Below, in pieces: positions 46,561-55,321 of a stretch of DNA of 64,000 nt (its first letter is position 1; the number at the start of each line of letters is the position of its first letter). The notes beneath the pieces are model-generated. The model was not told the DNA's origin. It saw nothing but the letters and a program-made list of their open reading frames with translations, and did not search any database. This DNA is from Mycobacterium sp. D16Q13. GTDB taxonomy: Bacteria; Actinomycetota; Actinomycetes; Mycobacteriales; Mycobacteriaceae. Made by a program: the position numbers and the translations under genes. The DNA lies in the NCBI RefSeq assembly GCF_002013375.1, contig NZ_MAEW01000008.1:124001-188000 (forward strand). The letters run 5' to 3'.

Positions 46561-47853
46561 ATGGGGAAAAAGCAGATCCAGAAAGAGCACTGGGAAGGCC
46601 ACGACCACCAGTCCATCTACAACGCCGCCCAAGCCTTCCAGACTGGTAGCCCGCAGGCCGCCAAGGAATCGATCAACAGTATCGCCGAACAACTGGGCGA
46701 CATCATGCACACACTCGGCGGCAAGGTGCAGGGCATGCTGGTCGAGGATTGGCGCGGTCAGGCGGCAAAATCCTTGCAGACCAACATGTCCGAGTACTTC
46801 CGCGCATCAGAGACGGGCATCCTCAGCATTCGGCATGTGGCAGACAGAATGCCGCCGCTGGGCGATGCGATGAGCACAGCGAAGTCGAAGATCGAGCCGC
46901 CGATGTCTGATGCCGCTGCCGCGGACATGAAGAAGTCCGGATACTCCGATGCCGAGATCAAGCAGCGGAAAAACCAAGAGCAGTTTTTCGCACGCCTTCA
47001 GATGATCGGCCTGTTCAGCGAACCTGTGGTTCGCGAGGGCGACAATGTCGCCGATGTGCAGCCTCCTAAGGGCAACAACCCCGGGAACATCACTCTTCAG
47101 CAGCCCAGCAACGGAACCGAATCCGGAACCGGCGGCGGAGGTGGTGGTGGCGGTGGCCAGAACGGCGGCGGTGACCAAGGCCCCAGCTCTTCAAACAATC
47201 TCGCCAACGGCCTCGCTGACAAAAACACCAAACCTGCCTTCAGCGACGGCGCGGGTAACCAGAGCGGACAAGGCCAGGGCGCGGGTTCGGGCGGCGGCAG
47301 TGGTGCGGGCGGCGGCAGCCCCCAAAGCGGCTCCGGCGGTTCCGGTAGCGGCCTGGGCAATGCTCTCAGTGGCCTCGCGGGCGGCCTAGGCAAGGACGGC
47401 TCCGGCCTGGCACCCGGCAACACGACCGCAGCAGGGTTCGGCTCTCCCTCGGGCTCTGGCTCAGGCTCGGGTACCGGAACCCTCGGCGGCCCAGGAGCAT
47501 TGCGCGGTGGCGCGGGCGTTCCCGTACCGGGCGGCGCCGGAACCAACGCCGCCGGCATCGGCGGTGCCGGAGTCCGAGGTGGCGCAATGGGTATGGGCGG
47601 CATGGGCATGGCCCCCATGGGCGGCGCCCACGGCCGCGGCGGCAAGGGCGAAGACGACGACGAACACCAGACCCCCGAGTTCCTCATCAACTGGGACAAC
47701 GGCAACGAGCTGTTCGGCGATCTGCCCAAGGCGTCCCCCGGCGTCATCGGCGACTGGTCCGAGCACGAACGTGCCGAGAAGCAGCGCCGCGAGTCGGAGA
47801 AACGCCGCTACAAGTCCATGGGCTGGAACGTCGACTTCGGAGACGACGACTAA
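46561..47853 (+). CDS. WXG/EspB-like T7SS substrate with Gly-rich linker
   Basis: 430 residues with AGGAG before the ATG. The N-terminal helical domain (residues 1 to about 150) has DWRGQAAKSL with W-x-G at 64-66 and YSDAE at the end of the helices (YxxxE secretion signal). A 200-residue Gly/Ser-rich disordered linker follows, then a conserved C-terminal block (PEFLINWDNGNELFGDLPKA...VIGDWSEHERAEKQRR) of the type found in actinobacterial ESX substrates. It overlaps the convergent VOC gene by 4 nt. Structural analogues would be EspB/PPE proteins. Confidence 0.8.
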   Translation: MGKKQIQKEHWEGHDHQSIYNAAQAFQTGSPQAAKESINSIAEQLGDIMHTLGGKVQGMLVEDWRGQAAKSLQTNMSEYFRASETGILSIRHVADRMPPLGDAMSTAKSKIEPPMSDAAAADMKKSGYSDAEIKQRKNQEQFFARLQMIGLFSEPVVREGDNVADVQPPKGNNPGNITLQQPSNGTESGTGGGGGGGGGQNGGGDQGPSSSNNLANGLADKNTKPAFSDGAGNQSGQGQGAGSGGGSGAGGGSPQSGSGGSGSGLGNALSGLAGGLGKDGSGLAPGNTTAAGFGSPSGSGSGSGTGTLGGPGALRGGAGVPVPGGAGTNAAGIGGAGVRGGAMGMGGMGMAPMGGAHGRGGKGEDDDEHQTPEFLINWDNGNELFGDLPKASPGVIGDWSEHERAEKQRRESEKRRYKSMGWNVDFGDDD

Positions 47854-48338
47854 GACCCGGACTGCGCTGCGGCTACGGCCTCCTTGGCGACGGCAACATC
47901 GAGCTTGCGCATGGTCATCATGGCCTGCATCGCTGCGTTACCGGTCACGGGATCGGAGTGGAAAATCAGGTCGATCAGCTCGCGCGAGACCACCTGCCAG
48001 GAGACTCCGAATTTGTCCTTGAGCCAACCACATTGGGACTCTTCTCCCCCGTCCGCCGTGAGCGCCTCCCAGTAGCGGTCGACCTCCTCCTGCGACCTGC
48101 AGTCGATCTGAAACGAGATCGCCTCATCGAATGTGAACTGGGGTCCACCGTTGAGCGCGGTGTACCGCTGCCCATCGAGCTCGAACTCAACGGTGAGCAC
48201 CGTGCCCTCCGGCATGGGGGTGTTCGGTCCGTAGTGAGTAACCTCGAGAATCCGGGAGTTCGGAAACACGGACACATAGAAGTTGGCGGCCTCTTCGGCG
48301 CGGGTGTCGAACCAAAGGCATGGAGTAATCGTCGGCAT
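47850..48338 (-). CDS. VOC family protein, PhnB-type
   Basis: 162 residues. The PhnB/3-demethylubiquinone-methyltransferase-like VOC signature is clear: ITPCLWFDTRAEEAANFYVSVFPNSRI, then TVLTVEFELDGQRYTALNGGPQFTFDEAISF and CGWLKDKFGVSWQVV. Despite the database name, these proteins are not methyltransferases; function unknown. ATG start at 48338. Confidence 0.9.
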   Translation of the reverse strand: MPTITPCLWFDTRAEEAANFYVSVFPNSRILEVTHYGPNTPMPEGTVLTVEFELDGQRYTALNGGPQFTFDEAISFQIDCRSQEEVDRYWEALTADGGEESQCGWLKDKFGVSWQVVSRELIDLIFHSDPVTGNAAMQAMMTMRKLDVAVAKEAVAAAQSGS

Positions 48339-48368
48339 ATTGGTATCGACCCGCGGTGATGAGAAAAC

Positions 48369-49736
48369 TCATCGCAATTGGCGAGATACCTCGGTCAATG
48401 CGGCGGCCAGCAGGCCCTCATAGTGATCGATATCGGGCATCACCGCCGCACTGGTGTGCACGCTTACCGTCACGGTGTCGCCAATCCCGTGCACCCCATG
48501 AGTCAGGCCCATCACCGGCGAGAGCGCCGGGAACCCAGCGGTGAACACCACCCGTCCACCGGCGAGAGTCAGATCGGCCGCGCCACGAACGACGCTCGAC
48601 ACCACGGTGTTGCCCGCGACCGTGGGCGGCATGAGATCGGTGTTGAAGGCATTGACACCCACCCACATCATCGGCGCGGGCAATGCCGCACCACCGGCAC
48701 GTTGCGCGACCAGCACCGGGTGCGCGGCACGACGGCGTCTGCTGTCGATGCCGTCCGCAATCCTCCGGGCACGGGTGCGTACCTCCGGCTCGCGCCAGCA
48801 GAGGTCGACTCCGACGTTGCGGAAGTTGTTGCGTGCTAAAGATTCCCCAGAATCGGCGACGGTCACCTCCGCGCCCAGCCTGTCCGGAACCCACTGACCA
48901 TGATCGCGCAGATACTGCGGCAGCGCCGTGGCGATCGCCGTCATGACGGCGACGGTCACACTGACATCGTCAGTGCGAAGTTCCTCGCGCGGCCGCACGA
49001 TCATTCGGATCTCCCGGTGCTCATCGGGCCGGGCATTGAGCGAGATCAGCGGAAAACCTTGTGGTTCGGGCTCCAGCTCGCCCGCCGCGACGAGCTCTTG
49101 CTGCTGACGGTAGGCCAGATACCCAGCGCGGCTCGCACTCAGCAGCCGGCCCAGCTTCATCGGAAAACCGGTCAGCCCGCGCAGCGCGGCATACCCGGGC
49201 ACGTCCGGCAGCGCGCCGCCCACCGCCACGTCATCGCCGAACAACGCCCGTGCGGCAGCGGTAGCCCGCTGACCATCGGCCAACGCATGCGATACCTGCA
49301 GTACCGCGACGAGAGCCTGGCCCGATGTCTGCGGGGCGCCATGCACCTCAGGAAAAAGATGTAAATGCCAAGGGCTTTCGCGGATGTCGACGGTACTCGT
49401 GAGCAGCGCGGCGATCGCCGATCGGCACTGCGGCCAACTGGACTCCGGCAGCGCGTGCACGGTCAACGGCACCTGAGATTCGTCGCGCGGCGCCCAGTAC
49501 GGGTAGTCGAGGTGCCCGGCGACGTCGGCGGCCCGCACGCGCAGGTCCGCGATGTGGGTCGCACGTTCGGCGATCGTGTCCCGCACGGCGGCGACATCCA
49601 TCGTCGGAGAGTCGAAGCAGAACAACAGGAACTGATCGTTCGGGATCCTGGTCGACATCCAGTACATCTGGGCGTCGCGGGGTGCCATCTGTTCGACGGA
49701 TGAGCCGCTGGCGCGAAGAGCATTGAACATCGTCAT
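48369..49736 (-). CDS. WS/DGAT-like acyltransferase
   Basis: 455 residues from ATG at 49736 (MTMFNALRASGSSVEQMAPRD). Matches the wax ester synthase/diacylglycerol acyltransferase fold: SVEQMAPRDAQMYWM, the active site VSHALADGQR, and the DUF1298-type C-terminus (NVGVDLCWREPEVRTRARRIADGI...NAFNTDLMPPTVAGNTVVSSV). The usual HHxxxDG reads SHALADG here: the first His is replaced by Ser while the catalytic second His and DG remain. Starts 8 nt after the GT39-type gene's stop, so one operon. Confidence 0.83.
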   Translation of the reverse strand: MTMFNALRASGSSVEQMAPRDAQMYWMSTRIPNDQFLLFCFDSPTMDVAAVRDTIAERATHIADLRVRAADVAGHLDYPYWAPRDESQVPLTVHALPESSWPQCRSAIAALLTSTVDIRESPWHLHLFPEVHGAPQTSGQALVAVLQVSHALADGQRATAAARALFGDDVAVGGALPDVPGYAALRGLTGFPMKLGRLLSASRAGYLAYRQQQELVAAGELEPEPQGFPLISLNARPDEHREIRMIVRPREELRTDDVSVTVAVMTAIATALPQYLRDHGQWVPDRLGAEVTVADSGESLARNNFRNVGVDLCWREPEVRTRARRIADGIDSRRRRAAHPVLVAQRAGGAALPAPMMWVGVNAFNTDLMPPTVAGNTVVSSVVRGAADLTLAGGRVVFTAGFPALSPVMGLTHGVHGIGDTVTVSVHTSAAVMPDIDHYEGLLAAALTEVSRQLR

Positions 49737-49743
49737 GCGACGC

Positions 49744-51288
49744 CTACTTGTAGGTGCGCCAGGTGTCCCACAGCTGTTGCCACGGCACAATTCTGCCGTA
49801 GTAGCGATAGACGTGTGCCTCGTCCTCGTCGGGAGCATGCAACAGCTCGATCCGCTGCACCCCCTGGAAACCTTGAGCAAGTGCGGGATCCGGATCGTCG
49901 ACGCCGATGTACATCATGTCCGTCATGGATTCCGGCGGCGTCCCAAAGTAGTAGTACCCGCGGTGGAAGCTGTAGGCACGGGACACTCCCTCACGTCCGG
50001 CTTCGACGTCATAGGCGGCGGCCATGGGATAGATCTGCAGCACCAGAGCCGTACGGTCGCGTACGTCCTGCGGCATCGAATCGTAGGTGTCGCGGGCCAC
50101 CTGGCGCAGGCCCTCCGTGGAGTGATCGCCGCCGGCAAGCATGGTGGGCCCCATCTCGCCCGCCCAGGAAAACCAGCGTGCGGCAGTAGTTTCGGACACA
50201 ATGGGCAGCCTGACGATCGCCATGATCACGGATGCGGCCGTCACCAGCCCCATGAACCCGTAGACCACGCCCCGCACCGCAGGCCGGGAAGGGCGCCACC
50301 GGGAAAGTCCCACCGCACCCGCGGCGATCAGCAGGGCGTACAGCCCCATGGCGTAATAGGCACGTCCGTGAGAGGCGAACATGAACGCTCCCACCAGGAG
50401 GGCGGCCACGCCCAGGTATCGGTAGGGCCGCAACGACGGCGCTGCCAGTAGCGCCACAACCCCGGCCAGCAGCAGCACCGGTCCGATGACCGCGGCGCCG
50501 ACGAGCATGCCCCCCAACAGGGCCGCCCCGCGTTCGGACTCCGCCGCCACGATCCCAGCCATCCGCAGGTACGGCCACCCGTGGGTGGCCTGCCAGATGA
50601 GGGTCGGGAGGGTGGCCACGACGGTGAAACCCGCCCCGATCCACAATTGCCGGCGGCGCAGCAGCGCACGCGGCCCGAGGACCGCCGCACCCAGCAGCAC
50701 CGCAATCCACAGCGCCGGGATCAGGAATTTGGTCTGCATGCTGATGGCGGTGACGATTCCCGCCCACAGCAACAGCCGATCGTCAGGCAGCTGTTCCCGG
50801 AGGCCGCGGGTCCAGCGCACCAGCAGCCAGCACACCACCGACCAGAGCGCCGGATCGATGGCCGGCGTCTGCAGCCAATGGGCCAGGATCTGGAACATCG
50901 CGGTGGCGTAGGCGATCGCCGACAGAGACTGTGTCAGGCGGCCCCCACCGAGCTCCGCCGCGATCAAGCCGCACATCAACGTCCCGATCGCCACCGCCGC
51001 GGTCGCGGCGAGGCGCAGCACCCACAACGACCCGGGCGCGATGTCGTCGGCCATGCCCGCGATGAACGGCACCAGTGGGGGTTGGTCGAAATATCCCCAG
51101 GACAGGTGGTCGCGTCCGGCGACAACGAAATAGGCCTCGTCGAAGAAGTACCCGTATCCCCTGCTGGCCCACCCGAACACGAGGGCCGTCAGCGCCGTAA
51201 TCGCTGTCAGGTCGGCACGCGCGACCCGCACGGGCGGTATGCCGGGGATGTCGTTGCCGTCGTCGTACCGGGAAGTGACCGCCGCCAT
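49744..51288 (-). CDS. GT39-type membrane glycosyltransferase
   Basis: 514 residues from ATG at 51288. GT-C fold with about 10-12 spans. The first periplasmic loop GYGYFFDEAYFVVAGRDHLSWGYFDQPPLVPFIA has the DE motif of PMT/ArnT-like (PMT_2) enzymes that transfer sugars from polyprenyl phosphates. C-terminal soluble domain rich in Tyr/Phe. Acceptor unknown. Divergent from doxX (39 nt between starts), and cotranscribed with the WS/DGAT-like gene. Confidence 0.85.
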   Translation of the reverse strand: MAAVTSRYDDGNDIPGIPPVRVARADLTAITALTALVFGWASRGYGYFFDEAYFVVAGRDHLSWGYFDQPPLVPFIAGMADDIAPGSLWVLRLAATAAVAIGTLMCGLIAAELGGGRLTQSLSAIAYATAMFQILAHWLQTPAIDPALWSVVCWLLVRWTRGLREQLPDDRLLLWAGIVTAISMQTKFLIPALWIAVLLGAAVLGPRALLRRRQLWIGAGFTVVATLPTLIWQATHGWPYLRMAGIVAAESERGAALLGGMLVGAAVIGPVLLLAGVVALLAAPSLRPYRYLGVAALLVGAFMFASHGRAYYAMGLYALLIAAGAVGLSRWRPSRPAVRGVVYGFMGLVTAASVIMAIVRLPIVSETTAARWFSWAGEMGPTMLAGGDHSTEGLRQVARDTYDSMPQDVRDRTALVLQIYPMAAAYDVEAGREGVSRAYSFHRGYYYFGTPPESMTDMMYIGVDDPDPALAQGFQGVQRIELLHAPDEDEAHVYRYYGRIVPWQQLWDTWRTYK

Positions 51289-51327
51289 AGCGGATTCACC
51301 ATAGCCCCCATGCCATAGACTTCCGCG

Positions 51328-51849
51328 GTGCCGAGCGCCAGTAAGTACAGCGATCCATTGACCCGCAACGATATTGGACTTTTTATTCTGCGTGTCGCGG
51401 TGGGAGTGACGCTGTGCTGGAATGGGCTGAACATCGTGTTCGCCTCCGGCCAGCTCGTGCAACTCGGCTCGTTACCGATCGACGTGCATCCCGATCTGCC
51501 GACCCGTGTGCTCGCAGGTATCTACAGCATCGGCGGCGCCATGCTGGTCGCCGGACTCCTCACTCCCTTCGGCGCCTGCGCGGTGCTCGGTTCGATGCTC
51601 TATGCCGCGGTCCAGACCTATTCGGTGCGAAACGACCTCTTTCCATCTAGTCCAGCTCTGCAGTTCCCCCTTATTCTCGGCGCGGCCGCACTGGCGGTTC
51701 TGCTGCTTGGCCCGGGACGCATTTCTGTGGACGGGCGATTTGGCCGCGACGAGTGGCCAGCAGCTGTCTCATCGGTGCTGGTCATAGCGGGAATCGGGGG
51801 CGCGATTGCGGCCTGGGTGCTCGTCAAGGGCACAAATCCATTTTCTTAA
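51328..51849 (+). CDS. DoxX-family membrane protein
   Basis: 173 residues, GTG start, four spans. LFILRVAVGVTLCWNGLNIVFASGQLVQLGSL...VLAGIYSIGGAMLVAGLLTPFGACAVLGSMLYAAVQTY is the DoxX pattern. In mycobacteria DoxX proteins can associate with superoxide dismutase and thiol defence. Alone here. Confidence 0.87.
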   Translation: MPSASKYSDPLTRNDIGLFILRVAVGVTLCWNGLNIVFASGQLVQLGSLPIDVHPDLPTRVLAGIYSIGGAMLVAGLLTPFGACAVLGSMLYAAVQTYSVRNDLFPSSPALQFPLILGAAALAVLLLGPGRISVDGRFGRDEWPAAVSSVLVIAGIGGAIAAWVLVKGTNPFS

Positions 51850-51954
51850 GAGTTCAGCAAGGCCGGTCATGGTCTATGACCTGGGCCGATGCGTCTAGCG
51901 AAAATTGCCAGACTTTTCCGATTCGTGACTCAATGATTTCTTAATAGTGACCCC

Positions 51955-51960
51955 TACTGT
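51955..51960 (+). promoter_or_regulatory. Probable -10 element of a leaderless transcript
   Basis: TACTGT fits the mycobacterial TAnnnT -10 box and is followed seven bases later by ATG (51968). A start site at 51967-51968 would make a leaderless mRNA. No convincing -35 element is seen, as is common in mycobacteria. The rest of 51850-51954 shows nothing. Confidence 0.5.
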
Positions 51961-51967
51961 TCAGTAC

Positions 51968-52093
51968 ATGACGAACGAGGAATTCGGTGCCACGGTCATC
52001 GAGATCGACTTCGAAGCCATCTACAGCGGCGAGATGCTGGTTGAGGGCGACAACTCGGAGCAGACCGATGAGTGGTTCCCGCTAGCCGTATAA
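51968..52093 (+). CDS. 41-residue strongly acidic small protein
   Basis: ATG 51968 to TAA 52091-52093. The peptide begins MTNEEFGATVIEIDFEAIYS and has eleven Asp/Glu and no Lys, Arg or His. Aromatic residues near the end (DEWFPLAV). Third-position GC is typical of coding sequence for most codons. Position directly after a -10 box and before an intrinsic terminator supports a real transcript. No homologue known to me; no RiPP enzymes adjacent. Confidence 0.55.
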   Translation: MTNEEFGATVIEIDFEAIYSGEMLVEGDNSEQTDEWFPLAV

Positions 52094-52198
52094 CGGCAGG
52101 TAGGCGAACCCCAAAGGGGGGACGCATCGGCGAGGCGCGTAGCGCATCGCATGCCGGGCCCAGTCCCGGATGATTCTCACTCATCCATCCAGTTGTAG
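52094..52198 (+). ncRNA. Structured 3' region or small RNA candidate
   Basis: Between the acidic ORF and the terminator lie several possible stems: CCCC-AAA-GGGG (52109-52119) and CCGGG-CCCAGT-CCCGG (52154-52169) among others. There is no downstream gene on this strand, so it is not a riboswitch. It may be a structured 3' UTR or the body of a small (maybe dual-function) RNA. Confidence 0.35.
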
Positions 52199-52232
52199 GC
52201 GAGGGCAGTCAGATGACTGCCCTCGCTTTTTT
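52199..52232 (+). terminator. Strong intrinsic terminator
   Basis: GCGAGGGCAGTCA (52199-52211) and its exact complement (52214-52226) form a stem of 12 bp with an AGAT loop, followed by six T (52227-52232). A textbook Rho-independent terminator on the plus strand, rare in mycobacteria. It ends the transcript of the acidic ORF/RNA candidate; the minus strand has no T-run after the hairpin. Confidence 0.85.
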
Positions 52233-52263
52233 ACGAGCCAGTCGTTAAGGACTGCGTCCCGAG

Positions 52264-54045
52264 CTATTCGAGCTCTTCGGCGAGCTCCATCCACTGCACC
52301 TCGGCCGCGTCCTTCTCGGCGACGACGGCATTGAGCTCGGCGGTCAAGGTCACCACCCGGTCCGGGTCGGTGGCGTGCTCGGCAAGCCGCGCGTGCAGCG
52401 CGGCCTCCCGCTCCCCCAGCTTGGCAACGGACCGTTCGAGTCGTCCGAGCTCCTTCTGCGCGTTCCGCAGTGCCGCGCCATCGCGACCGCGATCGGATAC
52501 GGGTTTCGCCGGAGCGGCAGCCGGTTGGGCGTGCCGACGCAGATACTCCTCGATGCCTCCGGGCAGGTTGGTCAGCTTGCCGTCACCAAGTAGCGCCCAC
52601 GTCGAATCGCAGACCCGCTCGATGAGATACCGGTCGTGGCTGACCACAACCAAGGTGCCCGCCCAGCCGTCCAGCAGATCCTCCACCTGCTGCAGGGTTT
52701 CGATGTCCAGGTCGTTGGTGGGCTCGTCGAGAAGAAGCACGTTCGGCTCGGCCATCAGCACACGAGTCAGCTGCAGGCGCCGACGCTCACCACCGGAGAG
52801 GTCGGCGACCGGTGTGCGTTGACGCGCCGGGCTGAACCCGAGCATCTCGGCTACCTGGGAGGCCGACATTTCCTTATCGCCCAGCACAATCCGGAGAGCG
52901 ACCTCCTCGATCGCATCGAGCACCCGGATGTCCCCCGGCAAGTCGTCGAGTTCCTGGCGCAGCCAGCCGATGCTGACCGTCTTGCCTTCCTTGCGATGCC
53001 CGGCCGCCAGGGGCACGGCGCCTGCCAGCACGCGCAACAGGGTCGTCTTCCCGGATCCGTTGACCCCCACCAGGCCGATGCGCTCGCCCGGGGCCAGGCG
53101 CCAGGTCAGATCACTCACCAGCTCCTCACCGATGGGTGTGGTCACCGTCGCATCCTCAAGCTCGATGACGATTCGCCCCAGACGTCGACGCGCGAATGCG
53201 CTGAGCGCCACCGAGTCTCGCGGTGGCGGGACATCGGCGATCAAGGCTTCGGCCGCCTCGATCCGGTAACGGGGTTTGGAGGTGCGCGCGGGTGGGCCGC
53301 GCCGCAACCAGGCCAGCTCCTTGCGCGCGAGGTTGCGGCGACGTGCCTCCGCGGCGTCCGCCTGCCGGCCCCGTTCGGCACGCGCGAACGTCCAGTCCGC
53401 ATATCCGCCTTCGTACGATTCGACGCCGCCGTCGACGACCTCCCAGGTGCGGGTGGCGACGGTATCCAGGAACCACCGATCGTGTGTCACCACCACCAGC
53501 GCGGTGCGCCGCGCCAGGAGGTGCTCGGCGAGCCACTGCACGCCTTCGACGTCCAGGTGGTTCGTCGGCTCGTCAAGAATCAATAGGTCAAGATCGCGAA
53601 CGAGTGCGGCGGCGAGCCCCACTCGGCGCCGCTGGCCACCAGACAGCTGGTCTACGCGTCTGTCGAGCCCAAGGGCCGCAACCCCAAGCCCGTCGAGAAT
53701 CGAACGGATCCGGGCATCCCCGGCCCATTCGTGTTCGGCGACGCCCAGGGGCGCGATCACCACATCGAACACAGTGGCGCCGACAAGGTCTTCGCGCTGG
53801 GTGACGACGGCCTGGCGCAGGTCCCCGGTCCGGCTCACTCTGCCCTGATCCGCCGGCTCGACGCCCGCGAGCACCTCCAGCAGCGTGGTCTTGCCTCCGC
53901 CGTTGAGGCCCACCACCCCGATGCGATCTCCCGCTTGCACCCCGAGGCTCACATTCGAGAGCAACGGCTTGACGCCGTACGACTTCGAGACGCTCTCGAG
54001 GTTGACGAGGTTGATGGCTTTGGCAGGGGAGGTCATGGCCTCCAC
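52264..54045 (-). CDS. ABC-F family ATPase (Uup type)
   Basis: 593 residues, two ABC domains without membrane segments. Domain 1: Walker A GLNGGGKTTLLEV, signature LSGGQRRRVGLA, Walker B LLILDEPTNHLD. Domain 2: GVNGSGKTTLLRV, LSGGERRRLQLT, VLLLDEPTNDLD. The C-terminal coiled coil (LGRLERSVAKLGEREAALHARL...) is typical of Uup, which acts on the ribosome or DNA structures. Start at 54045 or ATG 54036 (MTSPAKAINLVNLE). It starts 7 nt after the MFS stop, so it is part of that operon. Confidence 0.92.
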   Translation of the reverse strand: MEAMTSPAKAINLVNLESVSKSYGVKPLLSNVSLGVQAGDRIGVVGLNGGGKTTLLEVLAGVEPADQGRVSRTGDLRQAVVTQREDLVGATVFDVVIAPLGVAEHEWAGDARIRSILDGLGVAALGLDRRVDQLSGGQRRRVGLAAALVRDLDLLILDEPTNHLDVEGVQWLAEHLLARRTALVVVTHDRWFLDTVATRTWEVVDGGVESYEGGYADWTFARAERGRQADAAEARRRNLARKELAWLRRGPPARTSKPRYRIEAAEALIADVPPPRDSVALSAFARRRLGRIVIELEDATVTTPIGEELVSDLTWRLAPGERIGLVGVNGSGKTTLLRVLAGAVPLAAGHRKEGKTVSIGWLRQELDDLPGDIRVLDAIEEVALRIVLGDKEMSASQVAEMLGFSPARQRTPVADLSGGERRRLQLTRVLMAEPNVLLLDEPTNDLDIETLQQVEDLLDGWAGTLVVVSHDRYLIERVCDSTWALLGDGKLTNLPGGIEEYLRRHAQPAAAPAKPVSDRGRDGAALRNAQKELGRLERSVAKLGEREAALHARLAEHATDPDRVVTLTAELNAVVAEKDAAEVQWMELAEELE

Positions 54046-54052
54046 AAACTAC

Positions 54053-55321
54053 TCAGGCACTGGCAGCCGGCGCCACTTCGCTGCCGCGGTCGAGGAGCCC
54101 CGACCGCCGCAATGCGAACAATGCCGCGGCACACACCAGCCCAATACCGGTAAGCGATACCCACAGCAAGGCAGGCGTACCGTGCTGCTGGCTGTAGCCG
54201 AATATCGATCCGGTCAGCAGATTCCCCGCCAGAATGCCGACACCGACGATCGTGTTGTACAGCCCGTAGTGAGTGGCAACTAGCCGGTGACGCGCCAACC
54301 TGACGACGGTGTCCATCTCGAACGGGAAGGTCGCGATAGTGCCCACGGCCAGCAGGGCCGCCGCCAGCAGCAGCGCAGCGATCGCCGGGACTGATCCGGC
54401 CACTGCCCCCGTGGGGAGCAGTATCAGCGGCACAAAGGCTGCCGCGATGACCAGCATCCCGAGCACCAGGCTGCGACTGGGGCCGAACCGCGCGGACAAC
54501 CACCCGGTGAGCCGCACTTGCCCGGCGATAGCCACCAGTCCGGAAACCACGAAGATGCCTGTCACCAAAACCGTTTCGGATTTCTTGTCGCTGGTCAGCA
54601 GCGCCGCCTGGAACGGCAACGCCAGGTACACCTGGAATGTCAGCACGTACGAGCCGATCATGGCGCCGGAGAACAACAGAAAGGCCTTGTTGGACACCAC
54701 CGAGCGCCAGTCGGCGAGTACGGGCTGTCTGTCCGCATCCTGCTCGACGCGGTTCGGCGGCAGCGCCATCAATTGGATCACCGTCAGCACCGCGAAAACC
54801 GCTGCGGCGACGGCGCACGTGATCCGAAAATCCCACGCCGTCAATGCCAGACCGACGATCGGCCCGAAGAGGATTCCCGCCTGGTAGAAGACGTTGAAGA
54901 CCGCGAACGCCTCCACCCGGCGCTCCCCCGAATCCGCCGCCAGGTAGGCGCGCACCGCAGGATTGAAGAGGGCACCCGCGAAACCCGTTGCCGCCGAGGC
55001 GATCAATATCGCCGGTAGAGAGCCGACGAAGGCCAGCATCAGGAATCCGGCAGTGCGCAACAGACATCCGGCCACAATCAGTGGCTTGTATCCGAATCTG
55101 TCGGCCAGGGTGCCGCCGACCAGAAACATGCCTTGTTGGGAGAAGTTCCGGACGCCCAGCACCAGCCCGACCATCCACGCCGCCAAACCCAATGGCCCGG
55201 CAAGGTATCCGGCGAGGTACGGCATCAGCATGTAGAAGCCCACGTTGATGGCGAATTGGTTCACCATCAGGATCTGGCTGGGGCGATCGAAAGACCGGAA
55301 CTGCCGGAAGGTCTCGATCAC
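54053..55321 (-). CDS. MFS exporter
   Basis: 422 residues from GTG at 55321 ([23 protein letters not shown]), chosen because it overlaps the upstream stop as GTGA; the longer open frame to 55366 would overlap the upstream gene by 49 nt. Twelve spans; [24 protein letters not shown] is the MFS loop 2-3 motif. DHA1-like drug/metabolite exporter. Coupled with the cysteine-synthase-like gene, suggesting export of a sulfur- or amino-acid-derived compound (inference). Confidence 0.87.
   Translation of the reverse strand: MIETFRQFRSFDRPSQILMVNQFAINVGFYMLMPYLAGYLAGPLGLAAWMVGLVLGVRNFSQQGMFLVGGTLADRFGYKPLIVAGCLLRTAGFLMLAFVGSLPAILIASAATGFAGALFNPAVRAYLAADSGERRVEAFAVFNVFYQAGILFGPIVGLALTAWDFRITCAVAAAVFAVLTVIQLMALPPNRVEQDADRQPVLADWRSVVSNKAFLLFSGAMIGSYVLTFQVYLALPFQAALLTSDKKSETVLVTGIFVVSGLVAIAGQVRLTGWLSARFGPSRSLVLGMLVIAAAFVPLILLPTGAVAGSVPAIAALLLAAALLAVGTIATFPFEMDTVVRLARHRLVATHYGLYNTIVGVGILAGNLLTGSIFGYSQQHGTPALLWVSLTGIGLVCAAALFALRRSGLLDRGSEVAPAASA

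Noticed and set aside
41839..47853. Complete ESX secretion locus
   Set aside because: No EccA-E, EspG or mycosin genes; only substrate-like proteins and lipoproteins.
51968..52093. RiPP (lasso/lanthipeptide) precursor
   Set aside because: No modification enzyme, protease or transporter adjacent, and no Cys or typical leader-core boundary.
52094..52198. Riboswitch (ydaO- or glycine-like) because of CCCC-AAA-GGGG
   Set aside because: No gene follows on the plus strand and key motif bases of those classes cannot be identified.
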